Assembly (NCBI GenBank): GCA_031281635.1
Contig: JAITFC010000101.1
Location: 1-38,502 of the forward strand
Source of the DNA: Puniceicoccales bacterium
GTDB lineage: Bacteria > Verrucomicrobiota > Verrucomicrobiia > Opitutales > JAIRLM01
Direction: 5' to 3'
DNA: 38,502 bases
The notes under the pieces are model-generated. The model worked only from the letters and a program-made list of their open reading frames with translations. It was not told the origin of the DNA and did no database searches. This document shows, piece by piece, positions 8,742-15,877 of the stretch (positions are counted from its first letter, which is position 1; each line of letters starts with the position of its first letter). A program made the position numbers and the translations under genes.

Positions 8742-8939
8742 GTGTTGGGTTTTATACGAATTTTACGCGTGCTGTCTCTGGTCCTTCATTTGCTAGCGCG
8801 GTGGATGGGCGTGCGCATTTGGACCGATCCGCTTGCCGGAATTGCACTTCTGGTAAAAAAAATTCGCTGCGAAAGCGGTCCCAGAGCTATTATTTTTCTC
8901 GCAATCACCTGTGCGTTGACCATTTTTCTGCTGCCATGA
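8742..8939 (+). CDS. Small two-helix membrane protein, unknown
   Basis: I do not recognise this 65-residue protein. It has a hydrophobic N-terminal helix (about residues 2-23), a short basic middle containing TDPLAG and RCESGPR, and a second membrane helix at the C-terminus. The frame is open back to a TTG at 8700 inside murF; the GTG at 8742 follows the murF stop by seven bases. Its TGA (8937-8939) overlaps the ATG of the next gene (8936), a strong sign of a translationally coupled operon gene rather than a chance frame. Confidence 0.55.
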   Translation: MLGFIRILRVLSLVLHLLARWMGVRIWTDPLAGIALLVKKIRCESGPRAIIFLAITCALTIFLLP

Positions 8940-9454
8940 ATAACTTAATCTTCGCCATTTCAATGCTCGTCACTTTCTGCGTATTCTTCTCGCTATTACG
9001 CGAAATGCCATACGTTGATAGTTCGCGAACAACGTCTCTTTTCGTTGAAATGTCAATATCTTTAGTAATTCTTTGTTTTTACGACAAATGGCGAGTTGTT
9101 GGCTTGCTGCTCTATTATTCCATTTTCCCATTTTGCACCACTCTACATTGGTGGCTAGTTAAACCTCGTATTTCGCGGCATTTCGCGCTAATAATGCGAA
9201 ATTTTCTACCGCTCCTATTTGCCGATGGAATAATTACTCATAAAATCTATGCATTGCCATTTATCGTATTAGCTGTTCCGCATTCCTTGCTGCATTTCAT
9301 AGACGTAAATATTAGGCGATCCAAATTCGTGAATGCGGCGCTTGTCTTTAACTGTATTTTGCCAATTTTTCTAATTCGAAAACTATTTATTCCATTTTTA
9401 CTAGTTTTGAGCTTGCAATTCGCTTTACTGCATGCTGCTATGCATCGGAGGTAG
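8936..9454 (+). CDS. Polytopic membrane protein, unknown
   Basis: This 172-residue protein consists almost entirely of hydrophobic segments, about five or six membrane helices, with short charged loops (DKWR, KPRISR, DVNIRRSK). I recognise no family signature. The start is fixed by the ATGA overlap with the preceding small membrane gene. It ends eight bases before the ATG of the radical SAM gene, whose Shine-Dalgarno lies within its last codons. Its place between murF and the radical SAM gene does not reveal a function; a membrane role linked to envelope synthesis is only a guess. Confidence 0.7.
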   Translation: MNNLIFAISMLVTFCVFFSLLREMPYVDSSRTTSLFVEMSISLVILCFYDKWRVVGLLLYYSIFPFCTTLHWWLVKPRISRHFALIMRNFLPLLFADGIITHKIYALPFIVLAVPHSLLHFIDVNIRRSKFVNAALVFNCILPIFLIRKLFIPFLLVLSLQFALLHAAMHRR

Positions 9455-9461
9455 ACTATTT

Positions 9462-10151
9462 ATGAAAATTGCCGGAGTGCAAAAATGCACACTAATTGAT
9501 TTCCCAAATAAAATTGCTGCAATTATATTTACACAGGGGTGCAATTTCCGCTGTCCATATTGCCATAATGCTAAGCTATGGCCATGCAACGAAAGTGGGA
9601 CCATTGATGAAGAGGAGGTGTTCAATTTTCTTCGAAATCGCGAAGGCAAGCTTGAAGGAGTCGTGATTTCCGGAGGAGAACCGTTGTTGCAGAAGGATTT
9701 ACTTGATTTTATAAGAAAAATCAGGCGCATGGATTTCTCCGTCAAACTGGATACCAATGGATCACTTCCCAACGCGCTCGAAGATCTTATACGCGAGAAT
9801 GTTTTGGATTTTATTGCGATGGATTTGAAGCACGTATTTTCGCACTATGATGAAGCGTGTGGCGTGAAAGTGCCAACAAAAGACATTCAACGGTCGGTTA
9901 ATTTATTGAAAGAGAGCGGCTTGCCCTACGAATTGCGCATGACCGTTGTTCCTTCCGTGCATCACCTTGATGGAATTGTCGAATCGCTGCGTGAAATGAT
10001 TGTTGGAGTACCGCGTTTTGTCGTCCAAAATTTTGTCCCAAATTCCGCCGCCGATCCGCACCTGCGTCAATTGCATCCTTTTGCCTTGAAAGATCTTGAA
10101 GATATGAGAGCTGCGCTAAAATCATTTGTTGGGGAATGTATTATTCGCTGA
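9462..10151 (+). CDS. Radical SAM activating protein, anaerobic ribonucleotide reductase activator-like (NrdG2 type)
   Basis: Radical SAM activases use an iron-sulfur cluster and S-adenosylmethionine to install a glycyl radical on a partner enzyme. The cluster motif CNFRCPYC lies near residues 26-33, preceded by LIDFPNKIAAIIFTQG. VVISGGEPLLQ near residue 66 is the SAM-contacting GGE region, and KLDTNGSLP near residue 93 is also typical. The length (229 residues) and sequence style fit the NrdG2 group rather than classical NrdG. GGAGG at 9447-9451 lies ten bases before the ATG. No nrdD or other glycyl radical enzyme lies nearby, so the partner is unknown. A terminator follows directly, making this the last gene of the plsY operon. 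Confidence 0.85.
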   Translation: MKIAGVQKCTLIDFPNKIAAIIFTQGCNFRCPYCHNAKLWPCNESGTIDEEEVFNFLRNREGKLEGVVISGGEPLLQKDLLDFIRKIRRMDFSVKLDTNGSLPNALEDLIRENVLDFIAMDLKHVFSHYDEACGVKVPTKDIQRSVNLLKESGLPYELRMTVVPSVHHLDGIVESLREMIVGVPRFVVQNFVPNSAADPHLRQLHPFALKDLEDMRAALKSFVGECIIR

Positions 10152-10186
10152 AATTTCCAAATACCGAAAAAAGTGGAAATTTTTTT
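10151..10186 (+). terminator. Rho-independent terminator after the radical SAM gene
   Basis: AAATTTCC (10151-10158) pairs perfectly with GGAAATTT (10175-10182) across a 16-base loop and runs into a T-tract (10180-10186). The stem is AT-rich, so strength is moderate. It begins within the stop codon of the preceding gene. Confidence 0.5.
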
Positions 10187-10197
10187 GCAAAAAAATG

Positions 10198-10226
10198 TTG
10201 ACAGCATGCAAATTTCACCTTCCATG
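10198..10226 (+). promoter_or_regulatory. Candidate promoter of rpmJ-rpmE
   Basis: A perfect TTGACA (10198-10203) is followed after 17 bases by TCCATG (10221-10226), a weak -10. The rpmJ start codon is only 11 bases further, with no Shine-Dalgarno, so the leader would be very short. GTGGAAATTT (10173-10182) and AAATTTCAC (10210-10218) form an imperfect dyad around the -35, a possible operator. Confidence 0.35.
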
Positions 10227-10237
10227 CGGCGTTGGCT

Positions 10238-10363
10238 ATGAAAATCGCTTCGTCGCTTAGCTCTTTGAAATCGCGTCACCCGGCCTGCAAGGTTGTCCGG
10301 CGGAAGGGGCGCATCTATGTCATTAACAAGCTCGCGCCGCGCTTCAAGGCTCGGCAACGCTAG
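10238..10363 (+). CDS. rpmJ: 50S ribosomal protein L36 (bL36, zinc-independent type)
   Basis: The 41-residue product has the bL36 pattern: MKIASSLSSLKSRH, a VVRRKGRIYVINK core and an RFKARQ C-terminus. bL36 binds 23S rRNA in the large subunit. Only one cysteine is present, so the Cys/His zinc ribbon of the canonical form is missing and this is the C-minus paralogue type (as E. coli YkgO). The start is the ATG at 10238. It lies 10 bases upstream of rpmE, and the pair mirrors the ykgO-ykgM pairing of zinc-independent paralogues that other bacteria place under Zur control. Whether a zinc-binding L36 exists elsewhere in the genome is unknown. Confidence 0.93.
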   Translation: MKIASSLSSLKSRHPACKVVRRKGRIYVINKLAPRFKARQR

Positions 10364-10373
10364 GAGAATCGCA

Positions 10374-10622
10374 ATGAAGAAGGGAAAACATCCGGAGTCG
10401 CGGCCAGTATGCTTCGTAGACGTGTCTAGTGGGAAAAAATTTCTCACGGAGTCCACCATGCGCCCCAAGGAGAAGCAAGTAATTGATGGTGTTGAGTATG
10501 GCATTGTCCCTTGCGATGTCACTTCGGACTCCCATCCAGCATATACGGGCATAAAGCGCTTCGTGGATACGGCAGGCCGCGTGGAGAAGTTTAAAAAGCG
10601 CTTTTCTCGCAGTCGTGCGTAG
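10374..10622 (+). CDS. rpmE2: 50S ribosomal protein L31 type B (bL31, zinc-independent)
   Basis: The 82-residue product begins MKKGKHPESRPVCFVDVSSG, continues with a FLTESTM stretch and DGVEYGIVPCDVTSDSHPAYTG, and ends VDTAGRVEKFKKRFSRSR. This is the type B form of bL31, a peripheral large-subunit protein at the intersubunit bridge. The CxxC zinc motif of type A is absent. AGGAGA (10362-10367) precedes the ATG at 10374 by six bases; an upstream in-frame codon at 10293 would overlap rpmJ and is rejected. Co-transcribed with rpmJ. Confidence 0.93.
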   Translation: MKKGKHPESRPVCFVDVSSGKKFLTESTMRPKEKQVIDGVEYGIVPCDVTSDSHPAYTGIKRFVDTAGRVEKFKKRFSRSRA

Positions 10623-10772
10623 GAATATTTTCTTCGGCGTTTGACTCAAAGGGATTCTTGGATTGGAGCGCGTCGTCTGGTGTTGGGTCACTTCTGTGTG
10701 ATGTTCTGAAGTTTCGCAATGGGGTTAGTGCGTTGGGCGGTTGGTCACGATGGGGGGCATGGCCATGTGGCT

Positions 10773-10792
10773 GGGTGTGATTGGGTGTGATT
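10773..10792. repeat. Tandem 10-bp duplication
   Basis: GGGTGTGATT occurs twice head to tail (10773-10782 and 10783-10792) in the non-coding stretch between rpmE and nth. Confidence 0.8.
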
Positions 10793-10820
10793 GAGTCGGT
10801 TGCAAAAATTTAGAAAAGAT

Positions 10821-10854
10821 CGCTCGGGAATGGCCACCGCTCGGGAATGGCCAC
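10821..10854. repeat. Tandem 17-bp duplication
   Basis: CGCTCGGGAATGGCCAC is present twice without a gap (10821-10837, 10838-10854), 55 bases before the nth start. It is an exact recent duplication; no coding frame runs through it. Confidence 0.85.
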
Positions 10855-10908
10855 AAAAGAAAATTTCGGCAGCTATGCGGAGTCAATAAGCGCGAGGAAA
10901 GTGTTTTC

Positions 10909-11589
10909 ATGACGACTAAAATGCCAGCGGAATTTGCGGATTTCGTGGCAGTCGCAGCGCTCGATGAAAGGGCAGTCATCGTGGAAAATATGCTCTGGGA
11001 GCAGTTCCCGGAAATTGGTGGTTTCTTAACTCATACGTCACCGTTCCAATTGCTTGTAGCTGTTGTCTTGTCTGCTCGTTGTACGGATGCTCAGGTGAAT
11101 CGAGTCACGCCGCAGCTTTTTGCCGTAGCTCCAACGGCGCAACAACTTGCGCAAATTTCTCAGGGGGAGCTCGAAAAAATAATTCATGGCGTCGGATTTT
11201 TCCGCCAGAAGGCTCGGGCACTCATCGGCTTGTCACAGCGCATTTATCGAGATTTTGCTGGCGCGGTTCCAATGAACTTTGAAGATTTGGAAACTCTTCC
11301 GGGAGTAGGACATAAATCCGCATCTGTTGTCATAGGGCAGTGTACGAGTACACCGACATTCCCCGTGGATACGCACGTGTGGAGACTGGCCCGGCGCTGG
11401 GGCTTGTCGATGGGGAAAACCGTAGAGTTAGTAGAGAAGGACTTAAAAACAATATTCCCATCTGAAAAATGGATGGGCCTGCATCTCCGCATGATTGTGT
11501 ACGGAAGAAGTAACTGTACGGCAAGAGGATGTGATGGAACCCGCTGCCAAATCTGTCAACGCATTCGCGGCGGAAAGCTCGACGCATAG
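10909..11589 (+). CDS. nth: Endonuclease III-like DNA glycosylase/AP lyase with altered iron-sulfur motif
   Basis: Nth removes oxidised pyrimidines from DNA and cleaves the resulting abasic site in base-excision repair. Family features are clear: PFQLLVAVVLSARCTDAQVN near residue 45, the helix-hairpin-helix LPGVGHKSASVV near residue 128 with the catalytic lysine, and VDTHVWRLARR near residue 150 with the catalytic aspartate. The C-terminus is unusual: canonical Nth ends with cysteines spaced C-x6-C-x2-C-x5-C, whereas here they are spaced C-x4-C-x4-C-x2-C and the protein stops soon after (226 residues). GAGGA lies about eleven bases before the ATG. Glycosylase activity is likely; cluster binding is uncertain. 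Confidence 0.93.
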   Translation: MTTKMPAEFADFVAVAALDERAVIVENMLWEQFPEIGGFLTHTSPFQLLVAVVLSARCTDAQVNRVTPQLFAVAPTAQQLAQISQGELEKIIHGVGFFRQKARALIGLSQRIYRDFAGAVPMNFEDLETLPGVGHKSASVVIGQCTSTPTFPVDTHVWRLARRWGLSMGKTVELVEKDLKTIFPSEKWMGLHLRMIVYGRSNCTARGCDGTRCQICQRIRGGKLDA

Positions 11590-11674
11590 GAGCTGGAAAA
11601 GTGCTTGGAGGGCAACATTTTGGTCAATGCGCGCACACGAGATAGTCTGCTGTGAAAAATATCCTCCTTTTTTC

Positions 11675-11703
11675 TTGACTCCCCAGCGTTAGGATGTGCA
11701 GAT
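11675..11703 (+). promoter_or_regulatory. Candidate promoter of tRNA-Leu
   Basis: TTGACT (11675-11680), 17 bases, then GCAGAT (11698-11703, weak -10). Transcription would begin about two bases before the mature tRNA. Confidence 0.3.
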
Positions 11704-11711
11704 TTTGGCAC

Positions 11712-11796
11712 GCTCGGGTGGTGAAATTGGCAGACACGCTGTCTTCAGGCGGCAGTGCCGTAAGGCGTAAGGGTTCGAATCCCTTCCCGAGCACCA
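11712..11796 (+). tRNA. tRNA-Leu, anticodon CAG
   Basis: The acceptor strands GCTCGGG and CCCGAGC pair perfectly, and the discriminator A and CCA are encoded. The anticodon stem CTGTC/GGCAG closes a seven-base loop TTCAGGC, giving anticodon CAG, which reads CUG. A long variable arm (TGCC ... GGC) and GGTTCGAATCC T-arm complete a class II leucine tRNA of 85 bases. Confidence 0.95.
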
Positions 11797-12168
11797 GAGA
11801 TCCGCTAAGAACGTCAGTGAAAATCCACATTTTGCGGAGGTGCATGGAGGGGTATTTTTTACGCGAATTATGATCACACTGGAAGCACATTGGGTTGCAT
11901 TGAATAACGTTACAAAATCTTAAAAAAACTTAAAAAATTACACCCAAAAACGGATTGCGGCGACCTCGAAAAATGTCTATGAGAGTTTGCGCGAAATGGC
12001 TATGAAACTGGAAATTTTTAGCTGAGGATTCTTGAAAATTTCTCGAAAAAAGTTCTTGCGTTTTGCTAGTACTCGTTTGAGAGTGCGCTAAGCCGTCGAT
12101 GGGCGATGGCGGAAAGCTATGTTGTATCCAAAGCGTGGAAAATGTTTCTGCCGCACGGAGATAGTCCT
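11797..12168. other. Intergenic region before rpsB, no gene seen
   Basis: This 372-base stretch is AT-rich with several A- and T-runs. It contains no convincing reading frame of its own (the rpsB frame is open upstream to 12106 but without support) and includes GAAAAATGTCTA (11968-11979), which matches one end of the inverted-repeat element at 2164-2243. A long leader for rpsB, possibly with autoregulation by S2, is plausible but not demonstrated. Confidence 0.5.
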
Positions 12169-13005
12169 ATGAGTATGCCAACAGCGAAAGAGTTGTTTGA
12201 CGCGCGAGTCCATGTGGGACACCAGTTGCGTCGTTGGAATCCGAAATTTCGGCCGTTTGTCTATGACCATCGGCAGGGGATTTCTATCATCGACCTGGAG
12301 AGGACTTTGGAGCAGTTGCAGAAAGCGTGCCAATTCGCAGAACATCTGGTATCGGGCGGGCAGGAAATTTGGTTCCTAGGGACGAAACCGCAAGCTCGCG
12401 AGGTTGTTCGTGAGGCTGCCGAGGGAGTGCATATGCCGTTTTGCGTCGTTCGATGGCTCGGGGGAACTTTAACGAATTTCTCCACAATTAATTGCGGATT
12501 GCAAAAATATCGTCAGTTCTTGCACATGGAGGAGAAGGGGGACATCGATCGTATGCCCAATAAGGAAGCGGCGTCCCTGCGGAGAAAGATGGTGCGCATG
12601 CGGAATAATTTTGAGGGCCTCATGGACGTCGAAGGTCCGCCAGCCGCGCTCTATGTCGTTGATGCTAATTATGAAGACATTGCTGTTCGCGAGGCGAATC
12701 GCATGGGAATCCCCGTGATTGCCATTGTCGACAGCAACAGCGATCCGTCACGCATCAACTTCCCAATCCCCGGTAACGATGACTCACTCCGCTCCGTCGC
12801 CGTAATTACAAGCACACTCGCAGGAGCCATCAGCCGCGGCAAAGAGGGGCGCGAACTGCGTCTGGCGAGTCAAACTTCATCGCTCATAAAACGAGAAAGC
12901 ATTGAACTTGCCGCAGAAATTACTTTGTCCGCAGACGTTAGCGCAGTAGTAGATAACATGAAAGAAAACGAAGAATTCGCATCAAGCCAGAAATTGGGAG
13001 ATTAG
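12169..13005 (+). CDS. rpsB: 30S ribosomal protein S2 (uS2)
   Basis: uS2 is a small-subunit protein bound near the head-body junction. The 278-residue product has the expected blocks: KELFDARVHVGHQLRRWNPK near residue 5, WLGGTLTNF near residue 90, LYVVDANYEDIAVREANRMGIPVIAIVDSN near residues 160-190, and INFPIPGNDD shortly after. The start is set at the ATG at 12169 because GGAGA (12157-12161) lies seven bases upstream. The frame is open back to 12106, but that would add about 20 residues not seen in the family. The C-terminal 40 residues form a charged tail. rpsB, tsf and holA form an operon; tsf starts two bases after the stop. Confidence 0.97.
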   Translation: MSMPTAKELFDARVHVGHQLRRWNPKFRPFVYDHRQGISIIDLERTLEQLQKACQFAEHLVSGGQEIWFLGTKPQAREVVREAAEGVHMPFCVVRWLGGTLTNFSTINCGLQKYRQFLHMEEKGDIDRMPNKEAASLRRKMVRMRNNFEGLMDVEGPPAALYVVDANYEDIAVREANRMGIPVIAIVDSNSDPSRINFPIPGNDDSLRSVAVITSTLAGAISRGKEGRELRLASQTSSLIKRESIELAAEITLSADVSAVVDNMKENEEFASSQKLGD

Positions 13006-13007
13006 AA

Positions 13008-13601
13008 ATGAGTGCAAACGCAAGTGCAAAATTGGTTGGAGAGCTCAGGGAACGCACCGGGGCCGGGCTCATGGACTGCAAAAAGGCGCTGGAAGAATGC
13101 GGCAGTGACATTGAGAAAGCGGTCATCGTTCTGAAAAAAAAAGGCATTGCTAGTGCTGATAAAAAAGCGCAACGGCAAGCGGCAGAGGGTCTCGTCACAT
13201 CTTATATTCATACCGGAGGGCGTATCGGTGTCTTGTTGCAGCTCAATTGTGAAACGGATTTCGTGGCAAAAAATGATCAATTCATCGCCCTTGCCCACGA
13301 CATTTGCATGCACATTGCCGCATTTTCTCCGCAATATGTTTGCAAAGAGGACGTGCCCGCCGAAGTGATCGCCAGAGAAAAGGAAATCGCAGAGAGTCAG
13401 GTAGTTGGAAAGCCGCCGAATGCCGTTAACGCAATTGTGGAAGGGAAATTGGCTAAGTACTGTGCCGGAATTTGTCTTCTCGAGCAACCGTTTGTGAAAA
13501 ATCCAGATATTAGCGTTGGTGATCTCATTAAGGAGCACATTGCGAAGATTGGCGAAAACATTCGCGTGGTGCGCTTTACACGTTTTCAAGTGGGTGCCTA
13601 A
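13008..13601 (+). CDS. tsf: Elongation factor Ts, short form
   Basis: EF-Ts recycles EF-Tu by promoting release of GDP. The N-terminal UBA-like domain reads VGELRERTGAGLMDCKKALEE, with a GDIEKA-like segment following (SDIEKAVIVLKKKG). QLNCETDFVAKNDQF near residue 80 is the second family signature. At 197 residues the protein has one dimerisation subdomain only, as in Thermus-type EF-Ts, compared with about 280 in E. coli. GGGAG lies about nine bases before the ATG. Its stop overlaps the holA start by one base (TAATG). Confidence 0.97.
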   Translation: MSANASAKLVGELRERTGAGLMDCKKALEECGSDIEKAVIVLKKKGIASADKKAQRQAAEGLVTSYIHTGGRIGVLLQLNCETDFVAKNDQFIALAHDICMHIAAFSPQYVCKEDVPAEVIAREKEIAESQVVGKPPNAVNAIVEGKLAKYCAGICLLEQPFVKNPDISVGDLIKEHIAKIGENIRVVRFTRFQVGA

Positions 13602-14641
13602 TGGTCCTGTTGGCTGCAATAAATTTGGTCTATGGCGACGATGAATTTTCCGTCAGCCGGTGCGCCGAACAACTTGCAGCTGAAGCACTTTCAAGAAATT
13701 CGCAGTGGCAAGTTGAGTGCTTTGATGGCCGCCTATCTTGCGTCGAGGATTTCCAAAAATTCAACGATGAGTTTGAAAACGCGCTGGCCACTCGGCCGCT
13801 TTTTGCTCCGGAAAAGATTTTTCACATAAAATTTTGCACGTTTCTTTCTAAGATCCCTCTTGCTTGCGGCGAGACCCTGCAGAGGACTTTGCAACTCATT
13901 GGGCGTGCGCAGGAACTATCGCTTACTGTCATTGTCGCAGCTTCTCCCATCGATCGCCGCCTGAATTCCTTCAAAGTGTTGTCAAAAATTGCGCAGCGCA
14001 GTTGCGAAGTGACGAATTGCAGTTCATCGGCGGCGGAAAATGTTTTTGCTGAGGATGTTGTGCGTCTAAGTTTGCGATTTTCCAGGGAAGTGCGCGATTA
14101 TTTTTTGGGAAAAGTTGGGGATGATGCACGCCATGTGGCCAGTGAATTGGAAAAGTTGAAAGTATTTTTAGGAACGGGGAAAATGGTCCGTCGTGAAGAT
14201 GTGCAACATCTTACCGTCGAAGGAGTTAGCGAAAACTTTTTCGAACCCATTGAAGCATTTTATCACTGCGATGCTGCTGCCTATGCCACTGCGTTGGAGC
14301 GATTTTTTGAAGGACGAGGCGAACCGCGTGCCCTACTTGCGGCATTTATGAATCGCAATCGGTTGTTGTTGCAAATAAAGGCGATACAAATGTCGGGACA
14401 CTCTCGGATTCTGGACCCTGACGATGATTCCGACTCGCACAGGGGAGAGAAAGACCCATGCAGCATTCTCGACCAGAATCCATACTATTTGAAAAGATTA
14501 CGGCGGATAGTAGATCGTTTTCTCCTGGAGGAACTTACAAATCTCCAGGTGAAATTTATTGAACTTTTCACAGACATCGTCCGCAATTTTCGATTCGTTA
14601 CACCGCAGTGGCTACGCGGAAAATTCCTGAGTTTGCTGTAA
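13601..14641 (+). CDS. holA: DNA polymerase III subunit delta (HolA)
   Basis: HolA is the clamp-opening subunit of the clamp loader. The 346-residue protein starts INLVYGDDEFSVSRCAEQL, matching the family opening (usually YxxxGxDxFL), followed by an LFAPEKIFHIK-like segment (family: LFxxxrlvvv) and a C-terminal helical domain with RALLAAFMNRNRLLLQIKA. These match the AAA-like fold without ATPase motifs expected for delta. Sequence conservation is low, as is usual for this subunit. Translation is probably coupled to tsf through the TAATG overlap. An acidic insert (DPDDDSDSHRGEKD) near residue 270 is unusual and lies in the C-terminal domain. Confidence 0.88.
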   Translation: MVLLAAINLVYGDDEFSVSRCAEQLAAEALSRNSQWQVECFDGRLSCVEDFQKFNDEFENALATRPLFAPEKIFHIKFCTFLSKIPLACGETLQRTLQLIGRAQELSLTVIVAASPIDRRLNSFKVLSKIAQRSCEVTNCSSSAAENVFAEDVVRLSLRFSREVRDYFLGKVGDDARHVASELEKLKVFLGTGKMVRREDVQHLTVEGVSENFFEPIEAFYHCDAAAYATALERFFEGRGEPRALLAAFMNRNRLLLQIKAIQMSGHSRILDPDDDSDSHRGEKDPCSILDQNPYYLKRLRRIVDRFLLEELTNLQVKFIELFTDIVRNFRFVTPQWLRGKFLSLL

Positions 14642-14868
14642 TTTTCAGCTAAGACTTTGCCAGAAATAAAAATTGTGTAGGCGGAGTTTGCATATCATCC
14701 GTTGACGTAAAAAAAATTAGCTTTTGCGAAAAGTTCACTTGACAAAATAAATCTATAGCCACAGAAAAACGGCCATAGGTGACTTGTGGGAAGCTTTTAC
14801 GACAATGTCGGCGGAACTTTCGCTTTGGTTATGGTTTTTGGCGCAATGCGGAGTTAGGCATATGGACG

Positions 14869-14897
14869 TTGGGCCACGGAGATATGTGCAATTAAAT
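14869..14897 (+). promoter_or_regulatory. Candidate promoter of radC
   Basis: TTGGGC (14869-14874), 17 bases, TTAAAT (14892-14897). A Shine-Dalgarno-like GAGG at about 14918-14921 and the ATG at 14929 follow. The 287 bases between holA and radC hold nothing else I can name, apart from an isolated TTGACA at 14739 without a matching -10. Confidence 0.3.
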
Positions 14898-14928
14898 TCT
14901 AATAATACTGATCAAATGAGGCAAGTTT

Positions 14929-15675
14929 ATGTGTGCGGCACAGAAATCAGCTGATGGTACACCGGAACCGCGTAAACCTCCGCCAATTGCTCCCCTTGAT
15001 GGACATCGCGAACATTTGCGTATCCGCTTTGACCGGTGTGGATTAGACGGTTTTCTGCCCCATGAAATAATTGAACTTTTGCTTACTTTTTGTATCCCAC
15101 GCCGCGATGTGAAATTGCAGGCCAAGGAGTTGCTGCGTCGCTTCGAATCCCTGCACGGAATACTCAACGCCGACAAAGCTGCCCTGCGTGAAGTTGACGG
15201 CATCGGTCCGGGAGTTGCGCAATTTTTGCATCTAATTCGCGAAACGACAATTCTCTATCTGCGGCAAACGGTTTTGCCAGACAGTAAACAGGGCCTTGGC
15301 AGTTTGGGGAAATTGTGCAGGTATTGGCTCACACGGTTGAATGGTGAACGTTGTGAATGCTTGGAGATAGCGTACTTAGATGGGAAGTTTCATCCGATTC
15401 CAGACGGCCTTCAGCGGTTGGATAGCGGAAATTGGAATTCGGTTTCGCTGTTGCCGCGCAAAATTATAAGGAGCTCATTGCTGTGCAATTGTGCTGCCAT
15501 CGCCCTCTGTCACAATCATCCTACTGGGAATCCACTTCCATCGCAACAAGACGAACACATAACCTACATTTTACGACAAAACTTACAAATCTCCGGCGTT
15601 TGCCTGGTGGATCATTTCATCGTGGCAAATGGCCAAGTGTTTTCCATTCTGGAACATCGAATAGTCCTGCCCTAA
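14929..15675 (+). CDS. radC: RadC-family JAB/MPN domain protein
   Basis: RadC proteins carry an N-terminal helix-hairpin-helix region and a C-terminal JAMM metalloprotease-like domain; their role is unsettled despite the historical DNA-repair name. Here the N-terminal part shows HREHLRIRFDRCGLDGFLPHEIIELLL and a helix-hairpin-helix EVDGIGPGVAQFL near residue 90. The JAMM zinc motif LCHNHPTGNPLPSQQD lies near residue 195, followed by VDHFIVANGQVFSI. Length (248) is slightly above average because of an N-terminal proline-rich extension. It is monocistronic, with tRNA-Arg about 117 bases downstream. Confidence 0.9.
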   Translation: MCAAQKSADGTPEPRKPPPIAPLDGHREHLRIRFDRCGLDGFLPHEIIELLLTFCIPRRDVKLQAKELLRRFESLHGILNADKAALREVDGIGPGVAQFLHLIRETTILYLRQTVLPDSKQGLGSLGKLCRYWLTRLNGERCECLEIAYLDGKFHPIPDGLQRLDSGNWNSVSLLPRKIIRSSLLCNCAAIALCHNHPTGNPLPSQQDEHITYILRQNLQISGVCLVDHFIVANGQVFSILEHRIVLP

Positions 15676-15755
15676 GGCGAGATTTCCCAAAAGGCCACGG
15701 CACAGATGCAGCAGGAACGAGCATAGGAGAGTCGAAATTTTTCGCCGATGTTTCC

Positions 15756-15784
15756 TTGACACATTTCACCGCATCGGCAATTCC
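15756..15784 (+). promoter_or_regulatory. Candidate promoter of tRNA-Arg
   Basis: A perfect TTGACA (15756-15761) is followed at 17 bases by AATTCC (15779-15784), a weak -10. Transcription would start about two bases before the tRNA, as also predicted for tRNA-Leu. Confidence 0.3.
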
Positions 15785-15792
15785 GTTTGATG

Positions 15793-15867
15793 GCTTTCGT
15801 AGTTCAAAGGATAGAACCACGGTTTCCTAAACCGTTAATCCCGGTTCGAGTCCGGGCGGAGGCGCCA
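15793..15867 (+). tRNA. tRNA-Arg, anticodon CCT
   Basis: GCTTTCG pairs with CGGAGGC using two G-U pairs. The D-stem is GTTC/GAAC, the anticodon stem ACGGT/ACCGT holds the loop TTCCTAA (anticodon CCT), and the T-arm is CCCGG TTCGAGT CCGGG. The discriminator G and CCA are encoded. It reads AGG. The next coding sequence begins only ten bases downstream. Confidence 0.94.
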
Positions 15868-15877
15868 GCAAAAAACT

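Noticed and set aside
10740..10860. CRISPR-like repeat array
   Set aside because: Only two different short units, each duplicated once with no spacers; these are tandem duplications, not a CRISPR array.
12106..12168. Longer N-terminus for ribosomal protein S2
   Set aside because: The added residues are not part of the family and a good Shine-Dalgarno precedes the ATG at 12169.
13002..13619. 205-codon minus frame across tsf
   Set aside because: Fully antisense to EF-Ts, which is unambiguous.
14739..14744. TTGACA as promoter of radC
   Set aside because: No acceptable -10 lies 15-19 bases downstream, and it is 185 bases from the start codon; the pair at 14869-14897 fits better.
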